Below, one piece after another: positions 18,432 to 27,999 of a stretch of DNA of 45,983 nucleotides (positions are counted from its first letter, which is position 1; every line of letters starts with the position of its first letter). The DNA is from Myxococcota bacterium (lineage in GTDB: Bacteria; Myxococcota_A; UBA9042; DTJE01). Both the position numbers and the translations under genes were made by a program. The notes beneath the pieces are model-generated. The model was given only the letters and a program-made list of their open reading frames with translations. It ran no database searches and was not told the DNA's origin. The stretch spans positions 1 through 45,983 of the forward strand of contig JARKOL010000396.1 in the NCBI GenBank assembly GCA_029975745.1, given 5' to 3'.

Positions 18432-19850
18432 ATGGCTGCTCGTCGCATCCTGATCGTGGACGACTACCCGCAACTGGTCGAGTTCCTGACCGACCAGTTG
18501 ACCCGTGACGGCTACGAGGTGCTGACCGCCACCACCGGAGCCCACGCCATCCAGATTCTGAACGACGGCTTCACCGGCGTCATCCTGCTGGACGTCCAGT
18601 TGCCGGACGTCACCGGGCTGGACCTGTTCCAGAAGATCCAGGCGGTGCAGCCGCTGGCCCCCGTGATCTTCATCACCGCCCACGCCACGCTGAACCTGGC
18701 GGTCGAGGCGACGCGCGTCGGTGCGTTCGACTTCATCGCCAAGGGTTCCGACCTGATGAAGCGGCTGTCGGTGTCGGTCAAGAACGCGTTCAACTACCTT
18801 TCCATGACCGAGGAACTGTCGCACCTGAAGGGCGAGCGCGTCAGCGGCAACCCGTTCCCGGAGTTCCGCACGGTCACGCCGCGGATGCAGCAGATCCTGG
18901 AAACGCTCCAGTCGGTCGTCAACAGCCAGGTCACCGTGCTGATCGAGGGCGAGTCGGGCACCGGCAAGGAGGTCGTGGCCCGGGGCATCCACGCCGCGGG
19001 GTCGCGGCGATCGGGCCCATTCGTCGCGGTCAACTGCGCCGGCATCCCCGAGACGCTGCTGGAAAGCGAGATGTTCGGCTACGAAAAGGGGGCCTTCACG
19101 GGGGCCGTGTCCCGGCGGGCCGGCAAGTTCGAGGCGGCCCACGGCGGGACCCTGGTCCTGGACGAGGTGGGCGAACTGCCCAAGGCCCTTCAGGCCAAGC
19201 TGCTGCGGGTGCTCCTGGACCATTCGTTCGAGCGCGTCGGCGGCACCGAAACCATCACGGTCGATACGCGGATCGTGTCCGCGACGAATCGCGACCTGAT
19301 GCAGGAGGTCAAGAAGGGCAACTTCCGCGAGGATCTGTTCTACCGCCTGTCCGTGTTTCCGGTCCGGCTGCTGCCCTTGCGCGATCGACCGGACGACATC
19401 CCGATATTGGCCCAGCATTTCCTGCGCCGGTTCGCACGGGAGGAAGGCAAGGACATCCGCCAGTTCGAGCCGGCCGCCTTGCAGTTGCTGAAGGGCCAGA
19501 CCTTTCCAGGCAACGTCCGGGAACTGGAGAACCTGATCCGCCACGCGGTCATTGTGGCGCGCGGATACGAGATCACCGCGGCCGAGTTGGTGGCCACCCT
19601 GGGCAGCCACCGGGTCCCCGCGGGTACGAACGCCCAGACGGTCCTGTCGGGCGGGACGCTGACCCAGCGGATGGCGCGGGCGTTCCCGACCCTGGATTCC
19701 CTGGCTCCCATGAAGGACATGCAGGCGGCCTACGTCCAGCGAGCCCTGGACGTGTCCGACCGCAACATCAGCAAGACCGCCAGGGCGCTGGGCCTGGGAC
19801 GCGCCACCCTGTACCGGTGGATGCGCGGCGAGGAACCGTTCGATTCATGA
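18432..19850 (+). CDS. Sigma54-dependent NtrC-family response regulator (REC-AAA-Fis)
   Basis: REC with [19 protein letters not shown] Walker A; KGAFTGAV (GAFTGA loop); [22 protein letters not shown]. Confidence 0.96.
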   Translation: MAARRILIVDDYPQLVEFLTDQLTRDGYEVLTATTGAHAIQILNDGFTGVILLDVQLPDVTGLDLFQKIQAVQPLAPVIFITAHATLNLAVEATRVGAFDFIAKGSDLMKRLSVSVKNAFNYLSMTEELSHLKGERVSGNPFPEFRTVTPRMQQILETLQSVVNSQVTVLIEGESGTGKEVVARGIHAAGSRRSGPFVAVNCAGIPETLLESEMFGYEKGAFTGAVSRRAGKFEAAHGGTLVLDEVGELPKALQAKLLRVLLDHSFERVGGTETITVDTRIVSATNRDLMQEVKKGNFREDLFYRLSVFPVRLLPLRDRPDDIPILAQHFLRRFAREEGKDIRQFEPAALQLLKGQTFPGNVRELENLIRHAVIVARGYEITAAELVATLGSHRVPAGTNAQTVLSGGTLTQRMARAFPTLDSLAPMKDMQAAYVQRALDVSDRNISKTARALGLGRATLYRWMRGEEPFDS

Positions 19851-19885
19851 CCGTCCGCGGATGCCGGACGGAGACGGAGGGGGCC

Positions 19886-22360
19886 ATGCGGGTACGAATC
19901 GGCTTGCTGGCGGTCGCGCTGGCCTGGGGACTGGCGGGGTGCTCGGGCGGCGACGGGACCGGGACCGACACCGGACGCGACGTGGTCGAGGACGGCGCCA
20001 CGACCGACCCGGGCCACGTTCCGGACGACGGAACCCAGGACGATGCGGTGGGGCCGGGCGACGAGGGCGTCCCGGATCCCGGCGAGGACCCGGGCCAGGA
20101 TCCGGACGTGCCCGCGGATGCCGAGGATGCGGTGGCCGGGGACGAAGGGCCCGACCCGGAACTGCCGGGCCACGACGAACCGCCGCTGACGCGCTGGATC
20201 GATCCGTTCATCGGAACCGGCGGCGGACTGGCCAACGTCGGCAGCGCCCTGCCCGGGGCCACGGCGCCGCTGGGTCTGATCAAGGCCAGCCCGGATACGC
20301 GCACGCGGTACGGCATGCCGACCTTCCAGCACTGCGCCGGCTACCACTACGGGGACGACCGGATCTACGGGTTCACGCACACCCACCTGCACGGCACCGG
20401 CGCGCCGGACTACGGAAACATCATGGTCATGCCCACCCTCGGAATGACCGAAGCCAAGACGAAGCTGTTCGGCGTCACGGCGCCGTTCACCCATGACGAC
20501 GAGATCGCGACGCCCGGCTACTACGCGGTCACGCTGCTGGACCCGTCCGTTCGCGTCGAGATGGCGGCCACCACGCGGTGCGCCCACCACCGATACACCT
20601 TCCTGGACACCCCCCAGACGGGCACCGTGGTCCTGGACCCGACGGCGTCCCTGGACGGCGGTCGGTCGAAGGGCGGCGCCCTGACGATCGACCCGGAAAC
20701 CGGCACGATCACCGGCTGGAACTGGGTCCACGGCACGTTCTCGGGACGCTACGGGGGCTTCCCGCTGTACTTCACGATGCGCTTCGATCGGCTGCCGGCG
20801 GCGCACGGCACCTGGCTGAACCAGCAGCTGGCACCCGGGCAGTCCCAGGTTTCCTCCGACGCCGACCCGTCGAACTATGGCGCCTGGTTCGAGTTCCCCA
20901 CGGGGACCGACCCGGTCGTCGAGTTCCAGGTATGCATCTCGACCGTGTCCATCGAGGGGGCCCAGGCGGCCCAGGACGCCGAGATGCCGGGCTGGGATCT
21001 GCAGGCGACCCGCGCGGCGACCCAGGAGGCCTGGGAACGCGAGATGTCGATGATTCAGGTCGAGGGCGGCACCGTTTCCGAAAAGATCATCTTCTACACC
21101 GCGATGTACCACGTCCTGCAGATGCCGACGATCTGGAGCGACGTCGATGGACGGTACCAGGGCTTCAAGAACACGATCGCCCAGGCCGACTGGACCTACT
21201 ACACCGACATGTCGTTCTGGGACACGTTCCGCACGCAGCACCCACTGCTGACGCTGGTCTGGCCCGATCTGCAGCGCGACATGATGCGCTCGCTGGCATC
21301 GATGGTCGAACTGGGCGGCTACGTCCCGAAGTGGCCGATGGGCGCGGGCGACACCGGCAGCATGATCGGGCAGCACGGCGCGACCGTCGCCGCCGACACC
21401 TGGCTGAAGGGCGTCCGGGACTTCGACATGGACACGCTGTGGCCCGCGCTGAAGCAGACGGCGGACGGCCCCCTGCCTCCGGGTTCGTACGGTGCGCGTG
21501 ACGGCATCCAGTCGTACCTGGAGCGGGGGTACGTGGCGGCGGACCCGCACTCGACGTCGGTGTCCAAGTCCCTGGAGTACGCGTTCAACGACTTCTGCCT
21601 GGCCGAGCTGGCCCGGGAACTGGGCCACGAAGAGGACGCCGCACGCTACGCCGCACGCGCGAACAACTACGTCCACCTGTGGGAACCCGAAACGAGGTTC
21701 TTCCGGGCCAGGAACGCCGACGGAACGTGGGTGGAACCGTTCGACCCGACCAACTTCTACCTGAGCGGCGGCCCGTACACCGAAGGGACTGCCTGGCAGT
21801 GGCTGTGGTTCGTGCCCCATGACGAGCCCGGCCTGCGCGCGCTGTTCGGCGGCGACGAGCCATTCCTGGAAAAGTTGACGGAATTCTTCGAGAAGTTTGC
21901 CGAGACGTTCAACTTCGAGATCCCGATGTACTGGTACTTTCACGGCAACGAGCCCGACCTGCACGCCCCCTACCTGTTCATTCGGGCGGGGCGACCGGAC
22001 CTGACCCAGAAGTGGGTGCGCTACATCCTGGACACGAACTACAAGCCGACCTTCGACGGCCTGATCGGCAACGACGACGCGGGCACCCTGTCGGCCTGGT
22101 ACGTGTTCTCGGCGGTGGGCCTGTACCCGTGGCCGTGCGTGCCGGGCTACTACATCACGACGCCGATCTTCGACCGCGCCACGCTGCGCCTGCCCGGAGG
22201 CGACCTGGTGATCGAGGCCCCGGGCGCCACGGGCGGGACGCGCTACATCCACTCGGCGACGTTCAATGGCGAACCCCTGGACACCCTGTGGATCGAACAC
22301 GACCGGATCGTCAACGGCGGCACGCTGACCCTGACCCTGGGGGACACGCCGGCCCCGTAG
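19886..22360 (+). CDS. GH92-family (alpha-1,2-mannosidase-like) lipoprotein
   Basis: Lipobox LAGC; Asp/Pro/Gly-rich linker; GH92-like WIDPFIGTGG, YTDMSFWDTFRTQHPLLTL, IGNDDAGTLSAWYVFSAVGLYPWPCVPGYY. Confidence 0.93.
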   Translation: MRVRIGLLAVALAWGLAGCSGGDGTGTDTGRDVVEDGATTDPGHVPDDGTQDDAVGPGDEGVPDPGEDPGQDPDVPADAEDAVAGDEGPDPELPGHDEPPLTRWIDPFIGTGGGLANVGSALPGATAPLGLIKASPDTRTRYGMPTFQHCAGYHYGDDRIYGFTHTHLHGTGAPDYGNIMVMPTLGMTEAKTKLFGVTAPFTHDDEIATPGYYAVTLLDPSVRVEMAATTRCAHHRYTFLDTPQTGTVVLDPTASLDGGRSKGGALTIDPETGTITGWNWVHGTFSGRYGGFPLYFTMRFDRLPAAHGTWLNQQLAPGQSQVSSDADPSNYGAWFEFPTGTDPVVEFQVCISTVSIEGAQAAQDAEMPGWDLQATRAATQEAWEREMSMIQVEGGTVSEKIIFYTAMYHVLQMPTIWSDVDGRYQGFKNTIAQADWTYYTDMSFWDTFRTQHPLLTLVWPDLQRDMMRSLASMVELGGYVPKWPMGAGDTGSMIGQHGATVAADTWLKGVRDFDMDTLWPALKQTADGPLPPGSYGARDGIQSYLERGYVAADPHSTSVSKSLEYAFNDFCLAELARELGHEEDAARYAARANNYVHLWEPETRFFRARNADGTWVEPFDPTNFYLSGGPYTEGTAWQWLWFVPHDEPGLRALFGGDEPFLEKLTEFFEKFAETFNFEIPMYWYFHGNEPDLHAPYLFIRAGRPDLTQKWVRYILDTNYKPTFDGLIGNDDAGTLSAWYVFSAVGLYPWPCVPGYYITTPIFDRATLRLPGGDLVIEAPGATGGTRYIHSATFNGEPLDTLWIEHDRIVNGGTLTLTLGDTPAP

Positions 22361-22473
22361 GCCCCGCACCGCGCCGGTCCGTTGCCCTTGCGGCGTCCCC
22401 CCCACAGCCACGAAGGCATCCGGAAGGCTTGTCGTCGGCCCAGGCATGCGCCCCGTCCCGGGCCCACCCTGCC

Positions 22474-23238
22474 CTACCGATCCGCGGACGTGGACTCGTC
22501 TTGACGGCTGGCGACCGGGCCGGCCTTCGGCGCGCCCCGCGTGGACATGCAGATGCGCAGGATGTACCAGGTCACCACCGGAACGTAGCGGAACGGCACC
22601 GTACCCCGCAGCATCGATCGGCCGGTGGTGCGTTCCCGCATCTGGACGGGCGTCTCGACGACGTGGAAGCCGAAGCGGTGCAGGGCAATCCGCACGTTGA
22701 CGTCCGGGTAGTCGCGGGGGGTGTTTTCGGCCAGGAATTCCAACGCGCGCCGGTTCATCAGGCGGAAGCCGCTGGTCGGGTCCTGGACGTCGGCATGGGT
22801 CAGCCAGCGCCCCACCACCGCGAACAGACGGATGCCCACGCGCCGCGGAAACGCCGGCTTGTAGCCGCAGGACGCCAGGTTGCGGGCGCCGACCACCACG
22901 TCCGCCCCGGCCCGCCGGGCGGCCTGGACCAGCCCCGGAATCTCGGCCGCGATGTGCTGGCCGTCGGCGTCCATGGTCACGGCCCACGAATATCCCTGGT
23001 CCAGGGCGTAGCGGTAGCCCGTCACCAGTGCCGCGCCATACCCCAGATTGACGGGATGGCTTTGCACGGCGGCGCCACGCTCGAGGGCGATCCGGGCCGA
23101 GCGGTCGGTCGATCCGTCGTCCACGACCACGACGGAAGCACCGGGTATCGCGGCCTGGATCTCGTCCAGCACCCCGGGAAGCGCGGCCTCCTCGTCGTGC
23201 GTGGGAATGATCACCAGGATGCGGTCGTCAGGCGTCAT
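22474..23238 (-). CDS. Glycosyltransferase family 2 (dolichyl/polyprenyl-phosphate mannosyltransferase-like)
   Basis: VIIPTHDEEAALPGVL, VVVDDGSTDRSA, AVTMDADGQH, DPTSGFRLMNRRALEFL. Confidence 0.92.
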   Translation of the reverse strand: MTPDDRILVIIPTHDEEAALPGVLDEIQAAIPGASVVVVDDGSTDRSARIALERGAAVQSHPVNLGYGAALVTGYRYALDQGYSWAVTMDADGQHIAAEIPGLVQAARRAGADVVVGARNLASCGYKPAFPRRVGIRLFAVVGRWLTHADVQDPTSGFRLMNRRALEFLAENTPRDYPDVNVRIALHRFGFHVVETPVQMRERTTGRSMLRGTVPFRYVPVVTWYILRICMSTRGAPKAGPVASRQDESTSADR

Positions 23239-24068
23239 GCCGAATCCCCCTGGCTGTCGGCATCCACCGCAACCGTCATCTGGCGAATCCGGGCCACCAC
23301 CTCCGGGGACAACAGGGCCGCCGTCTGCCGTTCGAACTGTCCGGGATGACAGATCAACTCCGTTGGACCGGGGGGCAGGTCCCGCAGCACGTCCATCCAT
23401 CGCTGGGCGTCGGCCGCGTCCATCGCCAGACCACGAACCTTCCCGACGGGTTCCAGCCCCTCGGCCCGCAGCTTCGGCATTGCCAGGTAGGACAACGCCC
23501 ACAGGACCCCGACCTTGGCCAGTTCCCGGGGGACCGCCCCCACCTCGGACCACGCCGCCCAGGGGGGCTGATCCGCGACGCGCACGCGTTCGATCCCGTA
23601 GCGTCGCGCCATGTGCAGCACCAGTTCGAACAGCCCCGGCAGCATGTGCAGGTGGAAGTGGCTGTTCACGTGCGTCGGCCGCAACCCGCCGGCCAGCCCC
23701 GCCTCGATCTGGCAGGTCCACTCGCGCTCGATGGCCTCCCGGCCGATTCGCCCGGTCAGGTAGCGCACCAGGAAGCGCCCGACCCGGGGGTCCAAGCGCC
23801 CCGACGGCCCCGACAAGCCGGGCACCCGATCCGGCGGGGACAACGGGCGGCCGTCCATAACGTTCAGATGAATACCGACGGCCACCGAGGGACGCGTCGC
23901 CAATGCCCGCAGGGCCTGGCCGAACACCGGCCCGTTCGTCACGATCGACACCGCGTTGACCGACCCGGCATCGATGCAGCGCAGGATGGCCTGGTCCCAG
24001 TCGGGCCGCATGCCCATGTCGTCGGCGCAGCAGATCACCCGGGTGCGGGCCATGTTCGCGTCAGTCAT
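23235..24068 (-). CDS. ChbG/HpnK (YdjC)-like carbohydrate deacetylase
   Basis: CADDMGM, HLNVMDGRPLSP, HVNSHFHLHMLPGL; ATGA overlap with the GT2 gene. Confidence 0.88.
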   Translation of the reverse strand: MTDANMARTRVICCADDMGMRPDWDQAILRCIDAGSVNAVSIVTNGPVFGQALRALATRPSVAVGIHLNVMDGRPLSPPDRVPGLSGPSGRLDPRVGRFLVRYLTGRIGREAIEREWTCQIEAGLAGGLRPTHVNSHFHLHMLPGLFELVLHMARRYGIERVRVADQPPWAAWSEVGAVPRELAKVGVLWALSYLAMPKLRAEGLEPVGKVRGLAMDAADAQRWMDVLRDLPPGPTELICHPGQFERQTAALLSPEVVARIRQMTVAVDADSQGDSA

Positions 24069-25476
24069 TGCCGACCCACCCGCGCACGAAGCGTCCCGTC
24101 TGGCGAATCCACAGGCCGGTGTCCCGCAGTTGCACGGACCGCAGCAGACGAACGACCGGCCGAAGCCGCAGGTAGTAGCGCGCGTACGCCAGACGGCGCA
24201 ACTGCTGAAGACGCGGTGCGGACAGCGTCGGCGTCGAAAGGACCGCCTGGTTGAACTCGAACCGGGCCCAGTCCCGCTCGATCAGCAGGCCTTCGCGCTG
24301 CGCCTGGTCCCACAGGGCGGTCCCGGGCATGGGCACGGCGCAATAGAACTGGGCGTAGTCCGGGTCCAGTTCGATGGCGTGGCGCACGGTCTCGTCGATG
24401 GTCTGGGGCGTCTCGCCGGGAATCCCCAGGATGAACTGCGCCAGCACCGGAATGCCGGCCTCGCGGGCGGCGCGCACGGCCTGACGCGCGTGGGCGACCG
24501 TCGTGCCCTTCTGCATCAGGTCCAGCATGCGCTGCGAGCCGGACTCGATGCCGAACGAGATCCCCACGCAACCCGACGCGGCCATGCGCCGCGCCAGCTC
24601 GGCGTCCATGCAGTCCACCCGCGAGTTGCACATCCAGCGAATCCCCAGCCGACGGCGGATCAACGCCTCGCACACCTCCAGGACGAAATCGCGATTCAGG
24701 GTGAACGTGTCGGACCACATCGTCACGTCACGCACCACGCCGCGGGCGGCGACGGCCTCGATCTCGTCCACGATGGATTCCGGGGACCGCAGGCGCAGCC
24801 GGCGTCCGTAGTACAGGTGCGCCGTGCAGTACGTGCAGCGATGCGGACAGCCGCGCGATGGAATGACCAGCGTGTACGGCCGATTGATGACCGGCAGCAC
24901 GTAGTCCGATTCGCGCAGCAGGTCGCGCGCCGGGGGCGCCAGGCGATCCAGATCCGCCATGAAGGGGCGATCCGGGTTGTCGCGCACCCCGTCGGGCGCC
25001 TTCCAGGACAAACCGGCAACCGTGCCCAGATCGCCGCCCGCCTGCAGCACCCCGGCCAGCGAGGCCACCGTGACCTCGGGTTCGCCCCGGACCACGGAAT
25101 CCAGCGCCGAGGATGCCAGCGCCCGCCCCGGCAACGCCGTCACGTGAACGCCGATTGCCGTGCGATGGACGTGGGAACGGGCGGCCATCCGGGCGACCGA
25201 CTCGCGGTCCACGTTCCAGGTGGGCGTGGCGACGTTGAAGACCACCAGTTCCGGCGCGAATGCGCGCACGAAGTCGTCCAGTTCGTCCTCGGATCCGCGT
25301 GCCACCGCATCGAAGATCCGGACGTCGTGACCGGCCGCCCGCAGTTCCCCGGCAATCGAGGGCAGGCTGATCGGAATCATGTGGTAGGCGAACGAGTCCA
25401 GTCGCTGCTCGCAGCGCCCCTCGCGGATGTAGCCTTTGCGACCAGGCCCTTCGGGGTTGACCAGCAGGACTCGCAC
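24061..25476 (-). CDS. B12-binding-domain radical SAM protein
   Basis: N-terminal MRVLLVNPEG... B12-like domain; SRGCPHRCTYCTAHLYYG (CxxxCxxC); overlaps the deacetylase gene. Confidence 0.92.
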   Translation of the reverse strand: MRVLLVNPEGPGRKGYIREGRCEQRLDSFAYHMIPISLPSIAGELRAAGHDVRIFDAVARGSEDELDDFVRAFAPELVVFNVATPTWNVDRESVARMAARSHVHRTAIGVHVTALPGRALASSALDSVVRGEPEVTVASLAGVLQAGGDLGTVAGLSWKAPDGVRDNPDRPFMADLDRLAPPARDLLRESDYVLPVINRPYTLVIPSRGCPHRCTYCTAHLYYGRRLRLRSPESIVDEIEAVAARGVVRDVTMWSDTFTLNRDFVLEVCEALIRRRLGIRWMCNSRVDCMDAELARRMAASGCVGISFGIESGSQRMLDLMQKGTTVAHARQAVRAAREAGIPVLAQFILGIPGETPQTIDETVRHAIELDPDYAQFYCAVPMPGTALWDQAQREGLLIERDWARFEFNQAVLSTPTLSAPRLQQLRRLAYARYYLRLRPVVRLLRSVQLRDTGLWIRQTGRFVRGWVGND

Positions 25477-25648
25477 GTCGTTCGCACCCCATCGTCCGCG
25501 ATTCGATGCCCCGAGGGGACAACACTGCCCACCAGGACGACCCGCGGCGGCCGAATCCGGCCGGCGGTATTATGGTAGGGAATCCGCCGACGCACAAGCG
25601 ACCCGACCGGACCAGGGCCGCCACGCATGACAACAGGGGGCGATTCGA

Positions 25649-26134
25649 TCAGCCGCGGCGCCCACCCGTCGCGGCCTTCCCGGCGACCTTGGCGGGGGTC
25701 CTGGCAGCAGCCGGCCCCTGGGGCTTGACCTCGGGCTTGACACGGACGGTGGCGGGTCGCTGGGGAGCCCCTGCGACCGGCGTTGCCGCAGGGCGCTTGA
25801 CCTCGGCAGGGGGAAGGTCGCTCGCAGCGACGTCCCTCGTGGCGGTGCTCGACGCGGCATCGTCCATCGCGGCGTTGTTCCCTGGGCCACGGCCTTTCGC
25901 CACGAGCCCGGGAGTCGGCTCCGAGGCCAGCGTGTCCAGGGCCTCCACAACCCCGGCAATCCGGCCATGCCCCAGGGCCAGAAGCCCGAGCGCCAGCGCT
26001 CGCACATCCCGGGGCTCGTACTCCGCCCGATCGGGCAGCCCGACCGCGTCCAGAGACTGCGCCAGCACGACGTGTGCCGATGCGTGATCGAAGCGGAGCT
26101 CGAACGCGGCCAGGATGTGGTGCCTGGGGATCAT
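25649..26134 (-). CDS. Hypothetical protein with Ala/Pro/Lys-rich C-terminal tail
   Basis: Open frame MIPRHHILAAFELRFDHASAHVVLAQSLDAVGL... with a low-complexity basic C-terminus. Confidence 0.55.
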   Translation of the reverse strand: MIPRHHILAAFELRFDHASAHVVLAQSLDAVGLPDRAEYEPRDVRALALGLLALGHGRIAGVVEALDTLASEPTPGLVAKGRGPGNNAAMDDAASSTATRDVAASDLPPAEVKRPAATPVAGAPQRPATVRVKPEVKPQGPAAARTPAKVAGKAATGGRRG

Positions 26135-26321
26135 CCGGATGCCTCCATCACGAAGCGGGACGCTGTCGCGGCAGCCTCCCCCGGAAGCCGCCGACGGTCT
26201 GCCGCACGGACCGGGAACCGCCATGCGCCAAGATCGTGGAATCATGCTAATGGTAGGACACGCTCGGCGCGGGTGCAATCGCGGCGCCGTTCGCCAGGTC
26301 CCGTGCCCATCCGGAGGTCGC

Positions 26322-27140
26322 ATGCCAACCCAGGAACTGGCGGCTCGCCTGGAACGCGTGGTTCGCGAGGCCGGTGCCTTCGTCGCCGCGGGGGCGACCC
26401 GCATCCAGGTGGTCGCGGGAACCCGACCCGACGACACCAACCCCCACACCGACCTGGACCGACAGACGGACGCGCTGCTGCACGACCGACTGCTGGCGTG
26501 CTTCCCGGAGGACGACCTCCCGGCCTACCTGACCGAGGAACGCGCCGACGACCCGGCCCGACTTGGCGCCCGCCAGGTGCTGATCGTGGACCCGATCGAC
26601 GGCACCCGTAACCTGTTGGCGCAACGCCCCGAGGCTTCGGTCAGCGTCGCCCTGTGGCGCGCGGGCGAACTGGTCTGGGCCTGCATCCACAACCCGTTCC
26701 GCGACTGGACCGTGACCGCCCTGCGAGGCCACGGCACGCGCCTGGACGGCCGGCCGGTCACTGTTTCGGGGTGTCGTGACGCCGCCCAGGCACGCCTGGT
26801 GATGTCCCGCCACGAACACGAATCGGGGCGCCTGGCCGCACTGGACGGTCGCGCCGCCTACCAGCCTCTGGGCTCGGTCGCGTACAAGATGGCCTGCGTG
26901 GCCGCGGGCGAGGCGGATGCGACCCTGACTGCCCACACGCGCTGCGAATGGGACCTGGCCGCGGGCGCCCTGCTGATCCGCGAGGCCGGCGGACGGGTGA
27001 CCGACGCCGCCGGACGGGAACTGGTCTTCAACCAGCCGGACCTGCGGATGGGCGGCCTGGTCGCCACGAACGGGTTCCTGCACTCCTGGGGTCTGGAGCT
27101 GGCGCGGGTATTGGCGACTAGTTCGGCAGGACGACGATGA
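26322..27140 (+). CDS. Inositol monophosphatase family protein
   Basis: VDPIDGTRNLLAQRPEASVSVAL and CEWDLAAGALLIREAGG motifs. Confidence 0.92.
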   Translation: MPTQELAARLERVVREAGAFVAAGATRIQVVAGTRPDDTNPHTDLDRQTDALLHDRLLACFPEDDLPAYLTEERADDPARLGARQVLIVDPIDGTRNLLAQRPEASVSVALWRAGELVWACIHNPFRDWTVTALRGHGTRLDGRPVTVSGCRDAAQARLVMSRHEHESGRLAALDGRAAYQPLGSVAYKMACVAAGEADATLTAHTRCEWDLAAGALLIREAGGRVTDAAGRELVFNQPDLRMGGLVATNGFLHSWGLELARVLATSSAGRR

Positions 27141-27405
27141 CCTCGCCCTCGCGGACGTAGCCCAGGTCCTCGCGGATGATCTTTTCCATCCAGACCTGGT
27201 CGTCCTGGGGCACCGAAACGACGCGGCTGAGTTCGACGTTCCGGGCGCGCAGCAGGGCGTTTTCCTGTTGCAGCGTGTCCAGTTCCGCCTCGAGTCCCGC
27301 CGCGCGGTCCCAACCCGCCGGGTGCAGATCGGACACCAGCAGCAGCGCGATGAGCCCTGCCGCGATCAGACCGACCACAACCTGGAGGATGCGTTTCACC
27401 ACCAT
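27118..27405 (-). CDS. FtsB/DivIC-like septum formation protein
   Basis: Short TM + coiled coil (LEAELDTLQQENALLRARNVELSR) + EKIIREDLGYVREGEVIVVLP, typical of FtsB/DivIC. Confidence 0.87.
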   Translation of the reverse strand: MVVKRILQVVVGLIAAGLIALLLVSDLHPAGWDRAAGLEAELDTLQQENALLRARNVELSRVVSVPQDDQVWMEKIIREDLGYVREGEVIVVLPN

Positions 27406-27616
27406 GGTTCGCGTTGGATACCACCCGCCGCGTGCCGATGTCAAGAAATTGTCACAATTCGGGTTGTTCGCCCGGATCGGCCGGCCGGGCGTTTCGACAC
27501 CGGGACCCAACCCTCCGCCGACCCGCCCGGGGCGCTGCGTCCGGCATTTCCGGCTTGACAAGGCCCGTCCCCTTGCCCATAATCCGCGTCGGTTCCGAGG
27601 TCCGTGACATTTCGTT

Positions 27617-27692
27617 TCCGGCTTAGCTCAGTCGGTAGAGCAGGCGGCTGTTAACCGCCGGGTCGGGGGTTCAAATCCCTCAGCCGGAGCCA
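27617..27692 (+). tRNA. tRNA-Asn (anticodon GTT), CCA encoded
   Basis: TCCGGCT acceptor / AGCCGGA; anticodon arm GGCGG-CTGTTAA-CCGCC; T-arm GGGGGTTCAAATCCCT; GCCA end. Confidence 0.96.
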
Positions 27693-27999
27693 ACACAAAA
27701 GGCGAACTTCCCCACGGCGGGGGATCGGTGCGCCTCGCGCGGGCGCGCGAGAACGGTGTACAAGCGTCGAATCTTGTGGGATTTTTCGGGGGCGTCTGTC
27801 AGGGCGTCGGCGGGGGTCTGTCAACCGCGGTCGGCGTCGAGAGCGCGCGGGGTGCTCTCACGAGGCCGAGAGCCGTGCAGAGCGGTTGACAACCCGAGAC
27901 CGCAAGTTGCGGTATATCCTGCGCAATCAGCCTGTCCTGTAGTGCAAACGGTAGCGGTTAACAACACGGGGCGTACCGGAACTATCGAGCGACAGTCCG

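Noticed and set aside
19730-22987. 1085-aa minus-strand ORF opposite GH92
   Set aside because: Shadow ORF running through two unrelated genes.
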